From: Pelodera strongyloides
Taxonomy: Eukaryota > Nematoda > Chromadorea > Rhabditida > Rhabditidae
NCBI GenBank assembly: GCA_036852015.1
Contig: JAANDG010000091.1
Span: forward strand, 186,001-250,000
Direction: 5' to 3'
Length of the DNA stretch: 64,000 nt
Shown piece by piece: positions 48,501 through 57,599 of the stretch; the first letter of the stretch is position 1; each line of letters begins with the position of its first letter. The notes beneath the pieces are model-generated. The model was given only the letters and a program-made list of their open reading frames with translations, did no database searches and was not told the DNA's origin. The position numbers and the translations under genes are program-made.

Positions 48501-49965
48501 CCGCGCATATTGGGCGGAAAAGGTGGGCGGCGAAAGTTTAGCGGACATAGCGCACATTTTGGAAGGTGCCGCACAGTTGCGCTGCATGTGCTCACTGGGG
48601 CGCCAACTGAAAGTGTATGTTTTGCGCACAAATGGCACCATTTTATTTGTGAACTTCTTTTTGTTTTGCTTAAAGTTCTCCCTAATGAAAATGGAAGGAA
48701 ATAACTCCATGCATGGATTACAAAATACAAAAAATATGGATAAATATAGTTATACCAGCCGGCTACGCCGACCGTGGCGTCTTTCCAGGACATTTATTTT
48801 ATTTTATGCATACGTGAATCATGGATTCAAAAGTAATTGCAAAAAAATTAGATCATGGATCATATGCTAAAATCCTCGCTTCGTTGTTCTTTTTGTTGCT
48901 CTAGATTTGCGTGTTCATTGTAGTTTATGCGTAGTACTTTGAGCGCCGCCAACTCGCACGGCCGATACACCACACACATACCGTATATGGAGCCTTTTTT
49001 CAGCTTTTGTGAGAAGGGCGCTCGGGGAGTGAGATGGCTCAGTGTACGGGAATGTGAATTACTGAACCAATCCTACTTCCTGAGCGTAACACACATCATC
49101 CAAACGTACAACCAATCAAACAAACAAACAAACAAAGCTCCCAACTTTATATAATAAGATAGTAAGGCAAAGGAAACACACTCAGGAACACAAAAATACC
49201 TGTACATGCAGACATCATAGGACACCAATTGCATATGCCCAAAAATACTAGAAACCTCTAATGGCTTGGCGAACTCCAAGTTCCTGGAAACTCTATTTTT
49301 TGCATACTGTGTTTTGTTCCACAAATCATGAATAAATGAAGATAATTGTGTTTAAAATAGTAGAAAATGGATAATATTTTTTTAAAACGGTTGCCTGAGC
49401 CTGAGCTAATGATGAAACTATTTGGTTGCCTGGAGGCCGCCGGTTGTGAGCGGCTGACACACTTTTTGTGCGGCGTCTGTGCGAATTTGCACTTAAACTT
49501 ACCACATAACAGTCGGTCCGAACCAGAATGCAAATATGGACAATCCCCAAAATTCTGCCAAAGATTGGCTTTTCGTTAACGTTCCAAAAGCATTCTTTAA
49601 TGCGGGAATCTTGCCGATCATTGTTAAGATTTTCCAGTGAATATAAACGCCGAAACCAGCCGTCTGAAATACGTCATGTCATATGGTACATCCACTTTCG
49701 TTGCTTATTCTCGAAAAAGCTGCGTAAGATTCTCGTTTTTCTTTGGGTTAGTTTGTGGAGAGCTGAGGGGGCCTGGATACTGGAGAACTAAGCAATCGCG
49801 GCTGTGAAACCCTGGGCTATGGATTCAAGAGTACCGTGAGTCTTAATTATGCGCTTTTCTCTTTCATTGCTTAGACATGTCTGAAGTATTCACTTTAAAT
49901 ATATTTAATGCAAACAAACTTACCACTGTAAGAAAGAAGCCAGCCGTCACATTTCCGTAGTCCAT
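45551..49965 (-). CDS. Srx-like chemoreceptor GPCR
   Basis: Nematode 7TM chemoreceptor, expected in ciliated sensory neurons. Ten exons join in frame to about 306 aa: about 49924-49965, 49503-49663, 49200-49247, 48291-48436, 48131-48201, 47374-47499, 46950-47018, 46070-46200, 45618-45703 and 45551-45585. Family-type strings: ALKNAFGTLTKSQSLAEFWG and FWFGPTVMW (TM2), FGHMQLVSYDVCMY, SHLVIAVNRVAAICFPMQYS (end of TM3, DRY-like position), WIVAIVPSIFTFIV (TM4), VVVIMVILDTITFIKVR (TM5), RRRQDEINFFIQ, ACLQGFAYIVELLLN (TM6), AAMHAVDG (TM7) and FNKGFAEQFRAKA. These resemble the Srx family. The first transmembrane segment is short, and the exon at 47374-47499 has the weakest support at its 5' edge. One 3' splice site (46201) is made by a TTAA element end. 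Confidence 0.85.
46202..46641. mobile_element. TTAA-flanked 440-bp palindromic element at a splice site
   Basis: TTAA at 46202-46205 and 46638-46641. Left TTAAAGGATCGCAGTCACT, right AGTGACTGCGATCCTTTAA. Arms pair through GAATTCCAACTCAGGGAGTG and CTACTTAACTACCGC. On the minus strand its end, plus the C at 46201, forms TTAAG directly before the Srx exon that starts at 46200. Confidence 0.9.
47086..47185. repeat. Dispersed repeat with GGTGCACGCTCTTGAAGCGTAA
   Basis: Intronic in the Srx-like gene. Shares ACCTCTGCGGAACA, then AATAAAGGTGCACGCTCTTG, with the copy at about 17010-17095 in a DEG/ENaC intron. Confidence 0.65.
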
Positions 49966-50635
49966 AGTAGATAAAATGTGAGAAATAAGTTAATTAATTG
50001 GATCTAGGATTTTGCAGTCGTTTTCTGTCCGTCGTTAAAAATTGTGCCTTGGTCTTCGCGCAATGTGACGGGGTGGGCCCAGCTAGACCTTAGCTAGTTA
50101 ATTAGTTATTGTTAAGTTAATCCTAGATCCATGGTAGCATAAGACTAACAGTGAACAAAAAAAACAATTAAATATAGGCACAGAGCCTTCCGCAAACTAA
50201 GGAATTAGAAAGTAATTTCAGAACGAGATAATTGAAAAAGAGCGCAAAACACAAAATGAGAGCACATCAAAGACGTATTTTATGTATTAATATTCAAATT
50301 TCCGTGGCCTTTTGTGTCCTACTTTCTAAATTGGTATACAAGGGGAAAATGCACATAATACATGGAGATGCAGTGTGTAACACCGCTTTAAAAATTTGCA
50401 TAGTTGGCAAAAATTAGGAAAGGAAGGAGTGTAAATTGCACGCATTACAACTGCGAATGGCCTTTATTTGGGCACTTCAAAACGTGTGAGATGAACAAAA
50501 AATAATCGCGAACCAATTTCAAATTAACCAACACATTTGTGCACCTTTTTTGGCGTACATAAGTTGTAATGAAACCATTATACTAAAAGAAACAATCCAG
50601 AACAAAATCAACTAGGATTTTGTATTCAAATGATA

Positions 50636-50818
50636 CATTGAAGTGGTACAACAGCCGGTTTTTGAAAGTATGTTGGATAACTGCAATCGCATGTAGGATA
50701 TGTAAGTGACTATATGATTTAGACTAAGAACCCACCATAATATACCACTTACTAGAATCCAATGCATGTGAGTGCAGTTGTCCAAAATACATTCAAAAAC
50801 GGTTGTTATACCGCTTTA
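50636..50818. mobile_element. Diverged TTAA MITE
   Basis: AAGTGGTACAACAGCCGG and TTTTTGAAA at the left, TTCAAAAACGGTTGTTATACC and GCTTTAA at the right. A variant of the CCGGCCGG family with an altered interior. Confidence 0.7.
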
Positions 50819-51371
50819 AACAATGACATATTATGCATCCTAGGTTTTGCTCGCCAATTATTTCCTCGCAACAGGGCATTATTGTTTGGAGTTAAGCAAA
50901 TTGTTATGTTTGGATGTTTAAAAACGACAGTGTTCGGCAATTAACAGTTGATATTTAGATAAAATAAATACTTCTTACAAATAATTGGCAGATAAAAAAT
51001 GCTTCCATACAGATAATTGGCACATAGAATGCATACGCAACAACGAAAAAGTGTTCGAACCCCCTAATTTAAGCAACTATTAAGTCTAATCATTGAGTAA
51101 TGAACTAAATACAGGCGTGCTTCATATCATAAGTACAGACGGCAACCGTTCTAAAACACCAATTGTTTTTTGAGGAAGTGGATATATCCGTGCGCGAAAA
51201 AATATAGGTGATGACCTCTCATGGGAACTCAAAAATCTTCTCTAAATTGCATTTACTGTCACTGTTGTATAAACTCCTGCTGAAGTATATTTGTGTATAA
51301 GAAAAACCTTTTATTGCACAACGGCATTTTTTTGAAGATGACAGGAACAAAATTACCCACTGAAAATACGT

Positions 51372-51917
51372 TTAAAGGGTGAGATAAACAATATTTTTAC
51401 ATTTTAATATGATATTCCTATTTTCCGCACCAGTTAACACATGGGTGCCTAATTACATATTAAAATGTATTAAATACGATAATTTGCGAATTCGGACATT
51501 CCTTTCTACAGTATATTAGCATTTGAATTAGCGCACCGTGTCTCAAGCTGCTATGTTCCTCATTCGCAGTTTAGCAGTAATCGTAATCCCACGTTTCCTC
51601 CCAAACAAGCCTGAAACTCTGTCAAGAAACATGCGACTTTTCTTATTGCGATGGGATTGGATGATTAGCTGCCAGGAAACGCGGGAGTTATTTTTGTTTC
51701 GCGGGAAACGTGCAGTAGAAGAACAGAGTGCCTCGTATCTCGACTCGCCAGCCAGCAGTAACCTGATTAAAAATGCAAGAATACGGTAAAAACAATGTCC
51801 GAATATACTAATCGCCGTATTTAATAAGTTTTAATATGAAATTAGGTACTCATGTGTTAACTGGTATGGAGAGTAGGCATATCATTAAAATATAAAAAAT
51901 ATTTTTATCTCGTGAGC
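51372..51917. mobile_element. Foldback element with a nested repeat
   Basis: Outer arms TTTAAAGGGTGAGATAAACA and TTTTTATCTCGTGAGC, then inner arms ACCAGTTAACACATGGGTGC and GTACTCATGTGTTAACTGGT. The centre (51548-51726) is a copy of the dispersed repeat at 32729-32980. The left end has TTAA; the right end no longer does. Confidence 0.78.
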
Positions 51918-52284
51918 ATTATCGCGAAAGCGAGTATGGGAAATCAGTATAAAAGACAATAAATAGTGTATTATAATTATACAAATATAATTTGCTTAAT
52001 TGTTAATGTAAATATAAATATAACATTGTTTTTATGAACCAATCATCAATCATGTTAATATTAAGTGACGGTTAGAAAGGTACTCTTTTTTGCACCGCGC
52101 GCGATTCTCGCCCACTTATTAAAGAGGGAGGAGCTCCACTTAGCTAAAATCCCTATTAAAAAACTAAGGAGAGGACGAGGACACAAGCTGTCACAGATGC
52201 CGGGTCCTCCTATATAAGCCGCTCTACCATCTTAGCGGCAGGTTCCCTACAGTTCTCTACAGTTCTACGCTTCTACTTCTCGGG

Positions 52285-52835
52285 TCGCCACCAACAAGCG
52301 ATCCCGACCTGCCCGTTGCCCGTCTTCCGGTTCTACACTCATATCCACACTCTTCCGCCGCCGCCCACGGCCACGGCCGCCTCGCCAAGTCCATATTGAC
52401 TCTCCGAAATAAAGACTTATAACGCTGCGTGTATCCGGTCCAATTATTGGTGCACCGTCCGGGAATCGAACCGGGCACCAACAAGCGATCCCGACGCGAC
52501 CTGCCCTTCGCCCGTCTTCCGGTTCTACCTCATATCCACACTCTTCCGCCGCCGCCCACGGCCACGGCCGCATCGCCAAGTCCATATTGACTTTCCGAAA
52601 TAAAGACTTATAACGTTGCGTGTATCCGGTCCAATTATTGGTGCACCGTCCGGGAATCGAACCCGGCACCAACAAGCGATCCCGACGCGACCTGCCCTTC
52701 GCCCGTCTTCCGGTTCTACCTCATATCCACACCCTTCCGCCGCCGCCCACAGCCACGGCCGCCTCGGCAACTAAGTCCATATTGACTCTCCGAAATAAAG
52801 ACATAACGACGTGTGTATCCGGTCCCATTAAGCGT
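52285..52835. repeat. Tandem array (about 2.9 x 190 bp) with tRNA-complementary segment
   Basis: Three units share CACCAACAAGCGATCCCGAC, CGTCTTCCGGTTCTAC, TCCGCCGCCGCCCACGGCCA and CCGAAATAAAGACTTATAACG. Between units lies ATTGGTGCACCGTCCGGGAA followed by TCGAACC, the complement of a tRNA 3' end including CCA (T arm GGTTCGATTCC and acceptor ACGGTGCACCA). That is the layout of an LTR followed by a primer-binding site. Upstream, CCTATATAAGCC (about 52207-52218) is TATA-like. GC-rich and unlike its surroundings. No gag or pol is present. Long apparent reading frames here are artefacts of the repeat. Confidence 0.75.
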
Positions 52836-53624
52836 GACTCATTTAAAAAATTATTACATATGGAGTTTCTGTAAGGAAGGTGCCGGAAGGAAATCGTGCA
52901 TAAAATCACGTAATACCCACAGTACATGTCACATAAAGCGAGGTGAATATACATATTAGGCACAGGCTAACGTAAAAAAGTTTTCCCCAAATTTTTCTGT
53001 GATAAATCTCCTAGACGTAGACTACTCAAATGTGGATGTGAGTTCCAGTCCAGCTATATTTAGGAGAAGTATCGTTTGCGGGAATATTCTCCCGGTTTAC
53101 GGGAATTTGGGGGCTTATTGGAGAAGACACCCTCCGTACATCCCGCGCACATCCGTACATCTTTGTACACCCCCGTACATCCCGTCGGGAAGCCGTACAT
53201 CTTCGTGCACCCCCGTACATCCCCGTACATCCCGACGCAATACTGTACACCCTCATACATCCCTTATCAATACGGTACACCCTCCTACATCCCGTGAGGT
53301 ATACGTACACCCTCATACATCCCGTGGAGTATACGTACATCCTCGTACATCACTTTACACATTTTTTTGAACACCATGATTTTAAGGATGCATTTTGCAC
53401 TAGAAAATGTGCAAAATATAATGAATGTTGTGACTGAATATCGAATGAAAATTGTAAAAAAAAACATTAACTGTTTCACTGAGAATACCCTATGCTCCAA
53501 TTTTATCAATGTTCCAATAAAAAAAACCATGTTCATTTTCATAATCATAGACGATGAAGCTTCCTTCGCTCAACACTTCACAACCCCGTTTCCACCTAAC
53601 ACCTGTTTTCTGCATCTTCAAATC

Positions 53625-53625
<1 letters not shown>

Positions 53626-53679
<54 letters not shown>
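53626..53679. repeat. AT microsatellite
   Basis: A nearly pure (AT)n tract within the large foldback element. Confidence 0.95.
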
Positions 53680-53682
<3 letters not shown>

Positions 53683-53913
53683 CCCTAGAGTAACTAAAAA
53701 CGTTCGTAGACATTCCTTTTTGCATAGAACTTCCCTTATGATTGAGAAAAATGCTGCTTTATTCCTGAAAATTTGTTGAAACAAATATTTTAGTTTTTGT
53801 AGTTCATTTTCACCTGTTTTTTATTATTATTGTTATCCATTTATTCGCTGTTAGTGGCCTTATATTGTCAAAACTTGCGCGATACTTTGTTGTCGTAATA
53901 AATGTTATGTTAA

Positions 53914-53914
53914 A

Positions 53915-53958
<44 letters not shown>
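53914..53958. repeat. AT microsatellite
   Basis: A second (AT)n tract within the same element. Confidence 0.95.
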
Positions 53959-53961
<3 letters not shown>

Positions 53962-54519
53962 GATATAAAGGGAAACTGTCACCTGTGCAGGTAAGGATAC
54001 GGAGAAAATGACGCCCTGGACCAATGCCAAATGGAACACACATACGACATTTTGTGCAAAGTGATGTACGAGGATGTACGTATACCCCTCGGGATGTATG
54101 AGGGTGTAAGTATACCTCACGGGATGTATGAGGGTGTACCGTATTGATAAGGGATGTATGAGGGTGTACATTATTGCGACGGGATGTACGGGGATGTACG
54201 GGGGTGCACGAAGATGTACGGCCTCCGGACGGGATGTACGGGGGTGTACAAAGATGTACGGATGCACGCGGGATGTATGGAGGGTGTCTTCTCCAATAAG
54301 CCGAATTTAGGGAACTTCAATGGTTCGCTCTCCCACGCGCGCTTTTGCTGACCGTTGAATCGAGGCTCTAAGACCCACGCCTGGAAATATTATGATCTAT
54401 AATCTATGCGATCACACTCTTATCGAAAGTCGGCAGCATGTAACCGTTAACGGTTGTCACTCATAAATGCGGCTCGCGGTTACCTAACTAGTAGCAGTTG
54501 GAAGCTACACGCAATTTAG

Positions 54520-54632
54520 TCGACGAGTTCTTGCAGGGTTTCTGGGAGGCTGTTTACGAAGATGCTCCATTGGACGAGGAGGAATTCGAGGACTGCATAA
54601 CTGTGACGCCTTGGTGGTTTGATACAAATTAG
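54520..54632 (+). other. Coding-like orphan 3' exon
   Basis: After an acceptor-like CAATTTAG, 37 codons run to a TAG: DEFLQGFWEAVYEDAPLDEE, EFEDCITVTPWWFDTN. The acidic, Trp-rich composition and the clean start after a splice-like site look like a real terminal exon. No partner exon is recognisable within the 200 bases to the foldback element upstream, which may have separated it from them. Family not recognised. Confidence 0.4.
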
Positions 54633-54756
54633 AATGCCCGATTCCAAACACGCACCAAGAAACTGATCGTATGTGACAGATGTAAGCTGTAGTTACTGAT
54701 TCAACATGCTTCGTTCCGAACATGCAAAAACTTCATCATTGTTTCCCCCGGAGGGG

Positions 54757-54940
54757 ATGTGCCGTTCCCGGAGGTAGGTGCAATACCGGGCCGACACTGC
54801 GAGGCGAGAAGCAAGCTTCTACAAACCAAGCGGTTTCCAAAAATCGATTAATCTCGATGGTTTCAATAGAAACCGTACCGGAGATTAAACCGATAAGAAC
54901 AGATACTACACATTGATCTTAGCCAGAGGCCAGAAGCGAT
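54757..54940 (-). ncRNA. U2 spliceosomal snRNA
   Basis: The minus strand begins ATCGCTTCTGGCC and continues TGGCTAAGATCAA and TGTAGTATCTGTTCTTATC, the near-invariant 5' region of U2; GTAGTA (complement of 54904-54909) pairs with the branch site. The Sm site ATTTTTGG is the complement of about 54837-54844. The 3' part forms stem-loops III and IV, with CGGTATTGCACCTACCTCCG and GGAACGGCAC matching the conserved U2 loop IV sequence. Length about 184, normal. The stems keep pairing, so it is probably functional; the exact 3' end is uncertain by a few bases. Confidence 0.93.
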
Positions 54941-57599
54941 ACTGTGGAACGTTTGCTGCAGCACTTATAGAAACCTTGCGGGCTATACATCGTAAGCGGT
55001 GGCGCAACGCTGTGTCTCCTCAAACGTGTTATCTATCATACCACCAAGATCGAGCAGAGAACACTGACGTATCCGCACCATGCCAAGAGAAAAAAAAACA
55101 GTTGATAAGTACAGAGCGGAAAACAAGCATATACTATTTGCGGTTGGTTTCACCAGGTGATTTGTCTACGGGAATTATGCACCCTTGCGTGATTGTTTAT
55201 TATGACTGGGTACCCAGGATTGCACACTCGAACCAGGATTATAATTTACACACACTGTGACGATTGTATTTACAACCTTGCACAAATGCAAAGAACATCT
55301 AGAGGAGATCTGTTTATTCGTATAAGTAGTTTAAGAAATGTTGGAAAACCACACAGGATGTTGTGCAACCGAAAAGCACCCCTAATAAAATAAAAGCTCC
55401 AGAAAAATTTAGGAAATGGTGCATTTTTCTGTTTCGTGATGCAATACACGAAATTTAATTCCATAATAACTTTATGTTCTCTTCTTCTATATTATTCTAA
55501 TATCAGGTGTCCAATCATTTTGCCTCATATCTATAATGAAGCCAGAAACACTTTTGTCCCGCTCTTTCGAGGGGACTCCAAAAATTAAATGATACTCATA
55601 AATGCTCCTCTACACGGAAATCTTTAGTAAAAGGCGAAAGATTTTCTCGGTCAAATGTAGAGGAGCCAGAGATAGAGAGTCGTGATTTTTGCTCCTTTAT
55701 TGTGAACAGGGGTCATATCAGGCAAACGTTTCAGCAAAGTGGCATCAAAGAACACTCAAACCAGAGAACGCACACTATTATGAATTTGCCGGATGTATTC
55801 GTTCTATGTTGATAACATTTCATACAGGAAGCTTGAAAATGCATTTCTGAATTTCTGAGCAGTGTGTTGCATAGTAAAATTCTTCTTGATACTGACCTAA
55901 TCAATGTTAACAAATTGCTTTGGTTTTCAACCCGATGCACGTCCAGCAACCCTCGTTTTTTTCCCACCGAAGTAATCTGGGAGATTTATCTCAGAAAAAT
56001 TATGGCCAACTTTTTATACGTTTGCCTGTGCCTTTAATCAAAGCCCAAAATAATTGTGTACGGCTTCGGTAGCTCTTCGGTAAATAACCCAGCGATTTCA
56101 AGTTTGAAGTGCTATGAACTGCGGCTGTCGCCGTATTTTTTCTGAAATCATCCTCGTTCTACATTGCAAAATTATTTTTCCTGTGGGCACTTCCTTTTCT
56201 TCTTTTCTAGCTAGCTACAGACTAGATCTTTGAAATATTTCATGTTTCTTTCCATTCGATCTGCTTACTTTTCTAGGTGGTGTTTTACTCGTTTCATGTA
56301 TAGAAACGCATTTTTGTATCTTTTTTCGCGATTTTTCTGTTGGATTTTATTTCGGAGTAACTTACCCGGAAATGTATGTTTAAGTAATCAATGCGTATTT
56401 CTACAGAGTCGATGTAGATAGTATCTATTTTTATTTATTTATTAAATACACCAAAAGGTGTGCATCCGAGGATGGAAACTAAAACGAACATATAAACGCA
56501 AACAGATGACCGATATGATTAGCCATGAGATTTGACATTCTGCATTTGGAAAACTGTCATAACTGTCATGAGATGATATCAAACACTTAAATTTTACAAA
56601 AATGAACGCGGAAGGTTGTTTAGAAATTGCGCGGGCAAAAATAACGCAAGCACTTTTTTTAGTTCAATTTGCTACATGATTTTGTTCCAAATTGAAACTT
56701 TTGTGCAGGTGTTTTAGGAACAGACATATGCTTGTATTTGAACGAGGAGTTTATTTAATATTTATATGCTTTTGGTACATGTCCACATTAAATGAGTGTA
56801 GAGACTGTAGTTGAACCACGCATACAGTGCCACAAATAGCTTGCACATTGCACTGTTTTCTACATCAATATTCAGTCGCCTAATATCTCATCAAACACTG
56901 ACGTGCTGCGCCGCAATAAATGGGGGAGAAATCGTCCAAATAAAAAAGTGCGGAAACGTAGGCATTCCTTCGCCGGGTTCGCGAAAGAATACTCGGTGAA
57001 CTTGCGAGAACATGGCGTGAATCTGGCTGAAGCTGAGTGAGGTACGTGGCGAGCGAGGGTAAGGCGCAACAGTTTTTCTTGTAGTAGAAGGTTTCACGGT
57101 AACATGTACTTGCGTACTTGCTCTCCCCACCGAAGTCCAGAGGCCATATTCACCACTCAATTCCCATGGGGAATTCCCCTTCTGTTTCTCTGTGTGTCTC
57201 ACGTTAGAATACTATTTTCTGCCCCCAGGGAATATTTTCCCGAGGGAAACGGAGTGGTGAGAAGCTGGCTAAAGCATAAAGTCATTGTAAGTGGACATGA
57301 ACATTTATTATATTACAAAGACATAAAACGAACGATTGTAAAGAAATTTTGAGAATCATATATGTACAGACATGAATTTTATCAGATAAGGCGACTTTCA
57401 ACCAGGAAATGAGAAACAATAGAAAAAGCAAATTTTAAAATATACACAATTTGACTGAGAGCGTGATGCGCTGGAGGCATTCTTAACTCGGTGACCTTCG
57501 GCGGGTTTGACGAAATTAAAACACTGTTCTTATTCCAATACAATTTGTTTAAAGTTATATATCATGTGGTTTGTGAAATTGTTTCTGAAAATTAAAACC
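54941..57599. other. Intergenic region between the U2 and EGF-repeat genes
   Basis: No supported exon in 2.6 kb. A hairpin built on GCTCCTCTACA and TGTAGAGGAGC lies at about 55602-55664. A GAGGCC-type MITE is at 57140-57268. The proximal 100 bases above 54940 should contain the U2 promoter, but no element could be named with confidence. Confidence 0.45.
57140..57268. mobile_element. GAGGCC-ended MITE, diverged right end
   Basis: GAGGCCATATTCACCACTCA at the left and GGGAAACGGAGTGGTGAGA at the right, with nested CCCATGGGGAATTCCCC. The closest relative in the window is the copy at 16521-16652. Confidence 0.75.

Larger units (their letters stand above)
49966..52080. other. Intergenic region with small inverted repeats
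   Basis: No supported exon. Holds an inverted repeat at about 50000-50130 (TGGATCTAGGATT and AATCCTAGATCCA), a diverged TTAA MITE (50636-50818) and the foldback at 51372-51917. Confidence 0.5.
53112..54302. mobile_element. Large Mutator-like foldback element with minisatellite arms
   Basis: Begins GGCTTATTGGAGAAGACACC and ends GGTGTCTTCTCCAATAAGCC. The flanks GAATTTGGG (53103-53111) and GAATTTAGG (54303-54311) are a 9-base target duplication with one change. Both arms (53130-53350, and inverted 54060-54285) are CCCGTACATC-type minisatellites. The interior up to about 53550 matches the copy at 14281-14742. Two long AT microsatellites lie inside (53626-53679 and 53914-53958). No transposase. 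Confidence 0.88.

Noticed and set aside
48287..48870. Frames of up to 168 codons overlapping the Srx-like gene
   Set aside because: Other frames or the opposite strand of the exon encoding SHLVIAVNRVAAI; no motifs of their own.
52440..52475. Possible tRNA gene in the tandem array
   Set aside because: Only the T arm and the acceptor 3' strand with CCA complement are present; no D or anticodon arm.
52257..52770. Minus-strand frames up to 136 codons
   Set aside because: Generated by the GC-rich tandem array; the repeated peptide follows the 190-bp period with frame changes.
53367..53693. Plus-strand frame of 108 codons
   Set aside because: Ends in translated (AT)n and lies inside the foldback element.
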